37,686 nt of DNA from Micromonospora sp. BL4 (GTDB taxonomy: Bacteria > Actinomycetota > Actinomycetes > Mycobacteriales > Micromonosporaceae). The notes below the pieces were generated by a model. It saw nothing but the letters and a program-made list of their open reading frames with translations, made no database searches and was not told the origin of the DNA. Shown in pieces: positions 31,425 to 37,686 of the stretch; position 1 is the stretch's first letter, and every line of letters starts with the position of its first letter. The position numbers and the translations under genes are program-made. The DNA is taken from NCBI RefSeq assembly GCF_003667505.1, contig NZ_RCVJ01000080.1, positions 1-37,686 of the forward strand, written 5' to 3'.

Positions 31425-32519
31425 TCAGCCGCGGACGGCCTCGACGGCGGCCGCGAGCCGGCGGACACCCTCGTCGATCCGATCGGCGGTGACCGCCGAG
31501 AAGGCCAACCGCAGGGCGTGCTGCCCGCCATCGATCATGAAGTCGCTGCCCTTCACCACGGCGACCCCCCGCTCGGCCGCGGCGGAGGCGAGCCGGTCGA
31601 CCAGCACGTCGTCCGGGAACTCCACCCAGAGGAAGTAGCCGCCGTCGGGCTCCACGAACCGCGCCTGCGGCAGGTGCCGGCGCAGCGACTCGGCGAGCAC
31701 CCGGGCCCGCTCGCCCAGCGCCGCCCGGACCGTCCCGATCGAGCGGTCGATGTCACCGGAGACGCAGAACTGGTGCACGATCGCCTGGGACACCATGCCG
31801 GGCGAGATGTAGAGACTGGTCGCGTTCTTGGCGATGTCGGCGATCAGATCCGCCGGGCCGACCAGGTACCCGACCCGCACACCCGGGCAGACCGTCTTGG
31901 TGAAGCTCGACGCGTGCACCACCACGTCGCGGGTGTCCAGCGAGAGCATCGACGGCAGCGCGTCCCCACGGAACCGGATGTCCGCGTACGGGTCGTCCTC
32001 GAAGATCGTGAACTCGTACTCCGCGGCCAGGTCGAGCAGCTCCCGGCGCTTCTCCAGCGAGAGCGTCATGCCGGCCGGGTTCTGGTAGTTCGGAATGACG
32101 TGCGCCAGCCGGGGCCGGACCCCGGACTCCAGCAGCTTGCGCAGCTCGGCGGTGTCCAGGCCGTCCGGCTGGACCGAGACGCCGTGCAGCTCGCTGCCCA
32201 TCCGCTGGAGGTTGAGCAGCGTCCGGTCGTACGTCGGCCGCTCCACCACCACCGCGTCGCCGGGGCGGACCAGGTGGTCGAAGAGGAACGCGTCGGCCTG
32301 CAGCGACCCGTTGGTGACCAGCACCTGGTTGGCCTCGACCCCGTGCTTCTCGGCGATCCACCTGCGCAGCGGAACGTAGCCGACGGAGGTGCCGTAGGCC
32401 GTGACCCCGGCTGGGTCGGCGTCGAAGGCACGGACGGCGGCGGCCTTGAGCCCCTCGACATCGACGATGTCCAGCGAGGGAGCCCCACGGGCGAAGGAGA
32501 TCAGCTGCTCGGCGGTCAT
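31425..32519 (-). CDS. PLP-dependent aminotransferase (LysN/MocR-type class I/II)
   Basis: 364 aa from ATG 32519; the frame upstream (to 32765) is shadow of the next gene. Fold type I features: YGTSVGYVPLRRWIAEKHGV, NGSLQADAFLFDHLVRPGDAVVVERPTYDR, PNYQNPAGMTLSLEKR, EDDPYADIRF and Lys208 in SSFTKTVCPGVRVGY, which binds PLP. It resembles 2-aminoadipate/aromatic aminotransferases and the enzyme half of MocR regulators but has no HTH domain. Substrate cannot be set from sequence. TACGCT (32533 to 32528, minus strand) is 8 nt before the ATG and no Shine-Dalgarno is visible, suggesting a leaderless or near-leaderless transcript. Confidence 0.93.
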   Translation of the reverse strand: MTAEQLISFARGAPSLDIVDVEGLKAAAVRAFDADPAGVTAYGTSVGYVPLRRWIAEKHGVEANQVLVTNGSLQADAFLFDHLVRPGDAVVVERPTYDRTLLNLQRMGSELHGVSVQPDGLDTAELRKLLESGVRPRLAHVIPNYQNPAGMTLSLEKRRELLDLAAEYEFTIFEDDPYADIRFRGDALPSMLSLDTRDVVVHASSFTKTVCPGVRVGYLVGPADLIADIAKNATSLYISPGMVSQAIVHQFCVSGDIDRSIGTVRAALGERARVLAESLRRHLPQARFVEPDGGYFLWVEFPDDVLVDRLASAAAERGVAVVKGSDFMIDGGQHALRLAFSAVTADRIDEGVRRLAAAVEAVRG

Positions 32520-32625
32520 GGATGTTGAGCGTACGGGCGGCGGTGGGGGACGCGCGGACGGCACGGCGATGTCCGCATCCTGAGCCACCGGGTCGGGTGA
32601 CCCGTTTCCACCGGTCGGCGTCAGA

Positions 32626-33084
32626 TCAGACCGGAAGGGCGAGCGAGTCGTGCTGCGCTCCCCGGGAAAGTCCCTCCAGCTGCACGCCGAGCGCGTCGAG
32701 GAGCTGGCTCCAGTCGAAGTAGGACCGCCAGGCGACGATCCGTCCCCGGCGGGCCCGAACCACATCGGCCACGTCCCAGCTCACCGTGCGGCCGGTGGGC
32801 GCGACGGTGCCGAACGGCGAGTGCAGCGTGCCGGCGTGGGTGCCGCTCATGCGCAGCTCCACGGCTGCGCCCCCGGCCGTGCGCACCGCGCCCAGCGGGT
32901 CGACCCGCAGGTCCGGGAAGGCGCCGGTCCAGGTCCGCAGCAGCGCGGGCAACTCGATCGGGCGGACCGTGACGCCCGGCATGGAGTAGAACGCCTCCGG
33001 TGCGTAGAGGTCCGGCAGCCGGGCCACGTCCCGACGCAAAAGCATGGCGTACTGCTGCTCGACCAGGCGCTCCGCGTCGCGCAT
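32626..33084 (-). CDS. SnoaL-like (NTF2-fold) protein
   Basis: 152 aa from ATG 33084 with GGGAGGG 5 nt upstream. The small alpha+beta barrel pattern of SnoaL-like/ester-cyclase proteins is seen: RDAERLVEQQYAMLLRRDVARLPDLYAPEAFYS, with ELPALLRTWTGAFPDLRVDP, the HAGTLHSPFGTVAPTGRTVSWDVADVV segment and GRIVAWRSYFDWSQLLDALG at the C-terminus. The family ranges from polyketide cyclases to uncharacterised housekeeping proteins; no polyketide genes are near, so the role is open. It sits between the CBS protein and the aminotransferase, all leftward, with gaps of ~100 nt. Confidence 0.85.
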   Translation of the reverse strand: MRDAERLVEQQYAMLLRRDVARLPDLYAPEAFYSMPGVTVRPIELPALLRTWTGAFPDLRVDPLGAVRTAGGAAVELRMSGTHAGTLHSPFGTVAPTGRTVSWDVADVVRARRGRIVAWRSYFDWSQLLDALGVQLEGLSRGAQHDSLALPV

Positions 33085-33185
33085 CGGACCCTCCCCCACG
33101 GGCCACGGCGTCTCCGCTCCCGCAAGGTATCCCTACCCGTCGATCCGGCCGGCACACCTGCCCGCCCGAACCCCGGTGCGCCCGG

Positions 33186-33581
33186 TCAGGTCGCGGCGCC
33201 CACCTGGCTCTCCGCCCAGACCCGCATGATGTCCCGGACGGAGATCACCCCCGCCACCTCACGGCCGTCCAGCACCACCAGGTGCCGGAACCCGCCCCGG
33301 GCCATCGCGGCGGCCGCCTCCGCCACCGTCCAGTCCGGGCCGGCGTAGACCACGTCCCAGGTCAGGTGAGCGCCGGTGCGTTCCACGTCGCAGTCCAGGC
33401 CGGCGCCGATGGCCTTCAACACGTCGCGTTCGGTCATGATCCCGATCCCCTCGGAATCCGGGTCGATCACGACCGCCGACCCGACACCACGGGCCGACAT
33501 CATCCGGGCCGCCTGGCGGAGCGTGTGCTCCGGACCGACGACGAGGACCTGGCTGGACATCGCTTCCCGTACCTGCATCAC
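33186..33581 (-). CDS. Tandem CBS-domain protein
   Basis: 131 aa from the GTG at 33581 (AAAGGGG upstream; the next codon, ATG 33578, is equally possible). It consists almost entirely of one CBS pair: VREAMSSQVLVVGPEHTLRQAARMM, GIGIMTERDVLKAI, then WTVAEAAAAMARGGFRHLVVLDG and VAGVISVRDIMRVW. Such stand-alone pairs bind adenine nucleotides or related ligands and regulate partner proteins; actinobacterial homologues include dormancy-linked hypoxic response protein types. The T/SxRD nucleotide motif appears twice (TERD, SVRD). Divergent from the Nudix gene. Confidence 0.93.
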   Translation of the reverse strand: MMQVREAMSSQVLVVGPEHTLRQAARMMSARGVGSAVVIDPDSEGIGIMTERDVLKAIGAGLDCDVERTGAHLTWDVVYAGPDWTVAEAAAAMARGGFRHLVVLDGREVAGVISVRDIMRVWAESQVGAAT

Positions 33582-33692
33582 GCATCACCCCTTTGGGACG
33601 GTGGCATCCGGTACCGACATGGTGGTCCGTGAATGTTTCCTGGACAAGACCGGGCATCGCCGTTTCGCCGGCACGCTCGCTACTGTCGGACG

Positions 33693-34142
33693 GTGTCCAC
33701 CGAGCCCCTGCGCTGCGCCGGCGCGCTGATCGTCGACCACGACGGCCGCATCTTCTTTCAGCGCCGTTCGCCGCACCGGCGCCTCTTTCCCAACTGCTGG
33801 GACATCGTCGGCGGCCACCTGGAGCCGGGCGAGGACGTCGACGAGGCGCTCCGGCGGGAGGTCACCGAGGAGACCGGCTGGACCCTCTCGCACGTCCTCG
33901 GTCAGGTCGGTGAGTACCACTACGTCGGCGACGACGGTCTCGCCCGGATCGAGCACGACTTCCTGGTCCGGGTGGACGGCGACCTGGGCCACCCGACGCT
34001 GGAGGCCGGCAAGCACACCGAGTACCGGTGGCTGACCGAGCACGAGGTGACCGTTCTGGACGAGCACCGCCACGTCAACGACGGGCTGATCCGGCGGATC
34101 GCGGAGGAGGGCTTCGCCGTCCTGCGGTCGATCGGTCTGTGA
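33693..34142 (+). CDS. Nudix hydrolase
   Basis: 149 aa from GTG 33693; TACTGT (33681-33686) is a consensus-like -10 only 6 nt before the start codon and there is no Shine-Dalgarno, so a leaderless message is very likely. The complete Nudix box is Gly41-x5-Glu47-x7-Arg55-Glu56-Val-x-Glu59-Glu60-x-Gly62-Trp63, which coordinates divalent metal for hydrolysis of nucleoside diphosphate-X compounds. The RRSPHRRLFPNCWDIVGGHLE stretch (split here: RRSPHRRLFPN and CWDIVGGHLE) is typical of MutT-like and isopentenyl-diphosphate-isomerase-like members. Its stop overlaps the next start (GTGA), so the two are translationally coupled. Confidence 0.92.
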   Translation: MSTEPLRCAGALIVDHDGRIFFQRRSPHRRLFPNCWDIVGGHLEPGEDVDEALRREVTEETGWTLSHVLGQVGEYHYVGDDGLARIEHDFLVRVDGDLGHPTLEAGKHTEYRWLTEHEVTVLDEHRHVNDGLIRRIAEEGFAVLRSIGL

Positions 34143-34906
34143 ACACCGTCGAGCTGGCGCCGCACCGGTTCGCCGGTCTGCTCGCCCCGGCCGTGGACCG
34201 GGCCTTCGTCGCCGGCATGCTGGCCGGTCGGAACGGTGGTGGCGCCGAACTGAGCCAGCGGTACGGCGGGCCGGCCGCCAACGGATTCCTGGTGGAACTG
34301 CGCACCCGGCTGGCCGCACCCGGTGGCACGGTCGACGGGCCCGGGTTCGCGGCGATCACCCGGTACCGCGACCCGGCCGTCTGCCACCGGAGCGTGGACA
34401 AGCATGTGGCGCACGGCATGCTCCACCGCCGACCGGACGGCGGGCTGTCCGCCACCGAACGAGGCGCCGCCTTCCTCACCGAGCTGTACCAGGTGCACGC
34501 CGAGGTCACCGAGGAGCTGTGGGCCGGGCAGGACGAGCGGGTGACGCGGCTGGTGGCGGCGCTCGGCCGGTTGCTGGCGTACGCCCTGGTGCTGGCCGAC
34601 GAGGAGGGGGACCCGGGCGGGTCGGCGTTCACCGCGATGGCGCCCCCGCACGAACCGGACGGCACCCCGCCGGGCGTGCTGCTGCTCAACCGGCTCGGCA
34701 CGCTGCGCTACCACCGGGCCGACGCGCACGCCGCAGCCTGGACCGCCGCCGGGCACACCGCGACGAGCATCGCCACCCTGCCGGCCGGCCCGGAACGGCT
34801 CGCCATCGAGCTGGAGACCGACCGTCGGGCAGCCGGCCCGTACACCGCGCTCGGCGCGGAAGAGCGGTTGACCATGCTCGCCGACCTGGCGGCGCTGCCC
34901 GGCTGA
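34139..34906 (+). CDS. Winged-helix-like protein of unknown function
   Basis: 255 aa from GTG 34139, overlapping the Nudix stop by 4 nt. The N-terminal half contains GFAAITRYRDPAVCHRSVDKHVAHGML with a following GGLSATERGAAFLTELYQVHAEV, which reads as a MarR/PadR-style winged helix (recognition helix and wing). The C-terminal half is Ala/Leu-rich helical (LLNRLGTLRYHRADAHAAAW). It could be a regulator of, or a partner for, the coupled Nudix enzyme. I cannot name the family. The last codons (LAALPG) are the first copy of the tandem repeat that continues past the stop codon, so the C-terminus may vary between strains. Confidence 0.75.
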   Translation: MNTVELAPHRFAGLLAPAVDRAFVAGMLAGRNGGGAELSQRYGGPAANGFLVELRTRLAAPGGTVDGPGFAAITRYRDPAVCHRSVDKHVAHGMLHRRPDGGLSATERGAAFLTELYQVHAEVTEELWAGQDERVTRLVAALGRLLAYALVLADEEGDPGGSAFTAMAPPHEPDGTPPGVLLLNRLGTLRYHRADAHAAAWTAAGHTATSIATLPAGPERLAIELETDRRAAGPYTALGAEERLTMLADLAALPG

Positions 34907-35025
34907 CCGGCGGCGCTGCCCCTGGCTGGGCGGCGACGCTGCCCCCGGCTGACCGGCGACGCTGCCCCTGGCTGACCGGCGACGCTGCCCTGGCTGGGCG
35001 GCGGCGCTGCCCGGCTGGGCCGGTT
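34902..35025 (+). repeat. Minisatellite of five ~23-bp units
   Basis: Head-to-tail copies of GCTGACCGGCGACGCTGCCCCTG and variants start at 34902, 34925, 34948, 34971 and 34993 (lengths 23, 23, 23, 22, 21), then decay after 35014. A partial copy precedes them inside the last codons of the gene ending at 34906. Confidence 0.9.
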
Positions 35026-35052
35026 GGCCGGAGCGGCCCGCCCGCCCGGGGC

Positions 35053-35090
35053 TATCCTCCAGCGGTGACGGGGAGCAGCACGAGGAAGGA
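35053..35090 (+). promoter_or_regulatory. Promoter and alternative starts of the cytidylyltransferase operon
   Basis: TATCCT (35053-35058) fits TANNNT and is 6 nt before an in-frame GTG (35065), the geometry of a leaderless start. GAGGAAGGA (35082-35090) lies 7 nt before the ATG at 35098, the geometry of a normal start. Both are in frame and differ by 11 codons. Confidence 0.55.
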
Positions 35091-35097
35091 TGTCGGG

Positions 35098-35829
35098 ATG
35101 ATCGGGATGGTGCTCGCGGCCGGGGCAGGGCGCCGGCTGCGCCCGTACACCGACACCCTGCCCAAGGCGTTGGTGCCGGTGGACGGGGAGACCACGATCC
35201 TGGACATCGCGCTGGGCAACCTGGCCGAGGTCGGGCTCACCGACGTCGTGATCGTGGTCGGCTACGCGGCGGACGCGGTCCGCGAGCGGCAGGCCGACCT
35301 GGAGAAGCGGTACGGGGTCACGCTCACCCTGGTGCACAACGACAAGGCCGAGGAGTGGAACAACGCCTACTCGCTCTGGCTGGCTCGCGAGTACTTCGCG
35401 CGCGGTGTGCTGCTCGTCAACGGGGACACCGTGCACCCGGTGAGCGTGGAGAAGACCCTGCTCGCCGAGCGCGGGCCGGGCATCCTGCTCGCCGTGGACA
35501 CGCTCAAACCGCTGGCCGAGGAGGAGATGAAGACCACCTTCGACGCCGCCGGCCAGCTCACCCGGATCACCAAGGTGATGGACCCGGGCGAGGCGTACGG
35601 GGAGTACATCGGCGCCACGCTCATCGAGCCGCAGGTCGCCGACGCGCTCGCCGACGCGCTGGAGGCCACCTGGCGGCGCGACCCGAACCTGTACTACGAG
35701 GACGGCTATCAGGAGTTCGCCGACCGGGGCGGCGAGGTGCGGGCCGCGCCGATCGGCGACGTGCCCTGGGTCGAGGTCGACAACCACGCCGACCTGGCCC
35801 GCGCGCGGGAGATCGCGTGCCGCTACTAG
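35098..35829 (+). CDS. NTP transferase, cytidylyltransferase-like (phosphocholine/inositol-phosphate type)
   Basis: 243 aa from ATG 35098 (excellent ribosome site); a leaderless GTG at 35065 would add 11 residues. The nucleotide-binding loop MVLAAGAGRRLRPYTDTLPKAL opens the protein, followed by LLVNGDTVHP with the metal-binding Asp and DVPWVEVDNHADLARAREI at the end, as in LicC-like and inositol-1-phosphate cytidylyltransferases. Since the next two genes are a glycerol-1-phosphate dehydrogenase homologue and a CDP-alcohol phosphatidyltransferase, the expected reaction is CTP plus a phosphorylated alcohol giving a CDP-alcohol, possibly CDP-glycerol. The stop overlaps the next gene by 13 nt. 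Confidence 0.88.
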   Translation: MIGMVLAAGAGRRLRPYTDTLPKALVPVDGETTILDIALGNLAEVGLTDVVIVVGYAADAVRERQADLEKRYGVTLTLVHNDKAEEWNNAYSLWLAREYFARGVLLVNGDTVHPVSVEKTLLAERGPGILLAVDTLKPLAEEEMKTTFDAAGQLTRITKVMDPGEAYGEYIGATLIEPQVADALADALEATWRRDPNLYYEDGYQEFADRGGEVRAAPIGDVPWVEVDNHADLARAREIACRY

Positions 35830-36884
35830 CCCGTACGGTCAACACCCCGCTGCTGATCGAGGTCCGGCGGGGCGCGGTGGCCGACCTGGGGCTGCTGCTG
35901 GCCGACCGGCGGATCTCGGCCGGTGGTGACGTCGCGGTGGTGGTCGGCCCCGGCCAGGGCGAGAAGATCGCCGAGCTGTGCCGGCCCAGCCTGGGCTCGG
36001 CCGACGTCTTCACCGTGGTCGGCGGCACCATCGACGCCGCGAATGAGCTCGGTGACCGGCTCCGGTCCCGCTCCTACGATGCGGTGATCGGCATCGGCGG
36101 CGGAAAGACCATCGACACCGCCAAGTACGCCGCCACCCGGTACGGCATCCCGATGGTGACCGTGGCGACCAGCCTCGCCAACGACGGCATCGCCTCGCCG
36201 ACCGCCTCGCTCGACCACGAGGGCGGCAAGGGTTCCTACGGGGTGCACATCCCGATCGCGGTGATCGTCGACCTGGACTTCGTGGAGAACGGGCCGGACA
36301 GTCAGACCCAGGCCGGGATCGGCGACGCGGTCAGCAACGTGAGCGCCTGCGCCGACTGGGAACTGGCTCACGAGGTCCGCGGCGAGCCGATCGACGGCCT
36401 TGCCGTGACGCTGGCGCGAACCGGCGCCGAGGCCCTCATCAACCACCCTGGCAAGATCACCGACGACGCGTTCCTCACCACCCTCGCCGAGGCGCTGATC
36501 CTCGGCGGGATCGCCAGTTCGGTGTGCGGGTCGACCCGCCCGGCCAGCGGCGGTGACCACGAGATCTCCCACGCCATCGACCGGCTCTACCCCGGCACCG
36601 CCTCACACGGTGAGCAGGTAGGGCTGGGCGCGCTCTTCTGCACCTTCCTCCGGGGCGACCCGGAGCGGTTCGGTCAGCTCGCCCGCTGCCTGCACCGGCA
36701 CGGCCTCGCCACCGTCCCGGGCGATCTGGGGCTGACCGACGACCAGTTCGTCGAGGCGGTGCAGTTCGCGCCACGCACCCGGCCGGACCGGTACACGATC
36801 CTCGAGCACCTGGCGTTGTCGCCTACCGAGACGCGGGAGCGGCTGGCAGACTACGCCGGTGCAATCCGCGACCAGCTTGGCTGA
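35817..36884 (+). CDS. sn-Glycerol-1-phosphate dehydrogenase-like (iron-containing ADH superfamily)
   Basis: 355 aa from GTG 35817, overlapping the previous gene by 13 nt. The NAD(P) loop is GIGGGKTIDTAKYAA (from Gly92). The segment SLANDGIASPTASL (119-132) is the hallmark of the G1P dehydrogenase/AraM branch rather than ordinary iron alcohol dehydrogenases. Predicted metal ligands are Asp170 (GIGDAVSN), His248 (SGGDHEISHAID) and His264 (SHGEQVGLG), all present. Known members reduce dihydroxyacetone phosphate to sn-glycerol-1-phosphate, the backbone stereochemistry of archaeal lipids; bacterial AraM uses nickel or zinc. No PcrB-like prenyltransferase is seen. Its 3' end overlaps the CDP-alcohol transferase by 26 nt. 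Confidence 0.9.
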   Translation: MPLLARTVNTPLLIEVRRGAVADLGLLLADRRISAGGDVAVVVGPGQGEKIAELCRPSLGSADVFTVVGGTIDAANELGDRLRSRSYDAVIGIGGGKTIDTAKYAATRYGIPMVTVATSLANDGIASPTASLDHEGGKGSYGVHIPIAVIVDLDFVENGPDSQTQAGIGDAVSNVSACADWELAHEVRGEPIDGLAVTLARTGAEALINHPGKITDDAFLTTLAEALILGGIASSVCGSTRPASGGDHEISHAIDRLYPGTASHGEQVGLGALFCTFLRGDPERFGQLARCLHRHGLATVPGDLGLTDDQFVEAVQFAPRTRPDRYTILEHLALSPTETRERLADYAGAIRDQLG

Positions 36885-37581
36885 CCCCCGTCCCACCATC
36901 GCCGACTTCCACCGGGTGAACCGGGGCGGCGGCCTGTTCAGCGAGTCGATCAGCCAGTGGCTGGGCGCCGCCTTCGCGCTGGTCGCCCAGCGGCTGGGGC
37001 TGCGCCCGACCACGCTGACCATCACCAACCTGGTGCTCGGGCTGGCCACCTCGGTCACCGTGGTGGCGCTCGCCGGCCCGGTCGCGGACGGTGACGTGCC
37101 AGCCTGGGTGGTCGGCGTGCTCGCCCTGGTGGGCTGGCAGGTGGCGTACTCCCTGGACTGCGCGGACGGACAACTCGCCCGGGTGACCGGCCAGGGCAGT
37201 GCGGCCGGCGCCCGGGTCGACGTGCTCTGTGACGTGGCCGCGCAGATCGCCCTGGTGGCGGCGCTGGCCGCCACGGCGGTGGCGCAGGAGCCGTCGACCC
37301 CGACCTGGCTGGTGGCGACCTTCGCCGGCACCTGGATGGTCAACCTCGTCACCTCGGTGATGCAGGCCGGCCCGAACGCGGCCAGCATGGTCACCTCGAC
37401 CTCGCTGCCGATCCGCCTGGTGAAGCTGGTCCGCGACTACGGCGCCGTGATCTTCGTGGCCGCCCTGGTACTGGCCGTCGCCCCCGCGCTGGTCCTCTGG
37501 GTGATCGTGGCCTTCACCATCGTCAACGGCGGCTTCCTGCTCGCCAGCATCGCCTTCTCGGCGCGCGCCTCCGTGCGCTGA
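36859..37581 (+). CDS. CDP-alcohol phosphatidyltransferase family membrane enzyme
   Basis: 240 aa from GTG 36859 (a TTG at 36877 is a weaker alternative); the 26-nt overlap with the dehydrogenase gene supports coupling. The full catalytic signature is intact: Asp100-x2-Asp103-Gly-x2-Ala107-Arg108-x8-Gly117-x3-Asp121-x3-Asp125. Around five or six membrane helices follow and precede it, after a soluble N-terminal stretch of ~45 residues. The family displaces CMP from a CDP-activated alcohol or lipid with a second alcohol, forming a phosphodiester. With a soluble-type cytidylyltransferase upstream, the activated donor is probably a CDP-polyol rather than CDP-diacylglycerol, as in di-inositol-phosphate and glycerophosphoinositol synthases. 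Confidence 0.92.
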   Translation: MQSATSLADPRPTIADFHRVNRGGGLFSESISQWLGAAFALVAQRLGLRPTTLTITNLVLGLATSVTVVALAGPVADGDVPAWVVGVLALVGWQVAYSLDCADGQLARVTGQGSAAGARVDVLCDVAAQIALVAALAATAVAQEPSTPTWLVATFAGTWMVNLVTSVMQAGPNAASMVTSTSLPIRLVKLVRDYGAVIFVAALVLAVAPALVLWVIVAFTIVNGGFLLASIAFSARASVR

Positions 37582-37599
37582 CGCCCACGGCGTTCCCCG

Positions 37600-37686
37600 C
37601 GCCCGGGGCCGGGCCGGGCCGCGTCGGGCCGGGCCGGGCCGGCGCTGGGCCGCGCTGGGCCGGCGCTGGGCCACGCTGGGCCGGCG
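37600..37686. repeat. G+C tandem repeat at the right edge
   Basis: GGGCC-based repeats: first GGGCCGGGCC runs, then alternating GCTGGGCCGC / GCTGGGCCGGC / GCTGGGCCAC units of 10-11 nt, continuing to the end of the window. Non-coding as far as can be seen. Confidence 0.8.

Noticed and set aside
31425..32519. MocR-type regulator
   Set aside because: Only the aminotransferase half is present. There is no GntR-type HTH at the N-terminus.
32626..33084. Polyketide cyclase
   Set aside because: The SnoaL-like fold is widespread, and no polyketide synthase or tailoring genes are in the window.
34902..35025. CRISPR array
   Set aside because: Units are directly adjacent without spacers, and no cas genes are present.
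35098..37581. Phosphonate or phosphonolipid pathway
   Set aside because: Such clusters can also contain a cytidylyltransferase, an iron-type dehydrogenase and a CDP-alcohol transferase, but no PEP mutase is visible, and the dehydrogenase carries G1P-dehydrogenase hallmarks. The genes outside the window could change this.

Overview
This is a chromosomal stretch from a high-GC actinomycete. Very high G+C, frequent GTG starts, many genes whose -10-like hexamer sits 6-8 nt before the start codon, and gene families such as SoxR, LtrA, a split transketolase, DUF1906 and HTH_31 regulators all fit Micromonosporaceae (Micromonospora or a relative). The family assignment is inference; no rRNA or other taxonomic marker is present. 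The window is gene-dense with short intergenic gaps. I see no prophage, insertion sequence, CRISPR array or complete biosynthetic cluster. Everything below rests on reading motifs, with no database search.

Left part (1-8.6 kb): a 5'-truncated Lys/Ala/Pro-rich protein with an EcsC-like C-terminus; a CPBP membrane protease divergent from a flavohemoprotein; a protein fusing an XRE-type HTH, an unassigned middle region and an apparently intact peptide deformylase domain; a FhuF-like siderophore-iron reductase behind two tandem iron boxes; a GT-C type membrane glycosyltransferase divergent from a SAM methyltransferase.

Middle (8.6-18.2 kb): a PEBP-family protein, a possible 51-aa small protein, LtrA, a frameshifted D-2-hydroxyacid dehydrogenase downstream of tRNA-Ser(UGA), a quinone oxidoreductase, SoxR with a strong dyad in the gap it shares with a two-gene split transketolase, then a GT2 glycosyltransferase divergent from a second GT-C protein.

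18.2-31 kb: a secreted SGNH hydrolase with a ricin-type lectin domain; a response regulator / histidine kinase / lipoprotein operon; a PH-like unknown; a secreted DUF1906 protein; an APH-fold kinase; a thiolase; a bacterial PH protein; a zinc-finger rhomboid protease; a cyclophilin; a DUF5324-like membrane-anchored protein; CorA.

Right end (31-37.7 kb): a LysN/MocR-type aminotransferase, a SnoaL-like protein, a CBS-pair protein, a Nudix hydrolase coupled to a winged-helix-like protein, a small minisatellite, and a tightly overlapping three-gene operon: cytidylyltransferase-like NTP transferase, sn-glycerol-1-phosphate dehydrogenase-like enzyme and CDP-alcohol phosphatidyltransferase. This operon looks like a route from dihydroxyacetone phosphate through glycerol-1-phosphate (the archaeal stereoisomer) and a CDP-activated alcohol to a phosphodiester product. 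It and the HTH-deformylase fusion are the most promising candidates for undescribed biology here.
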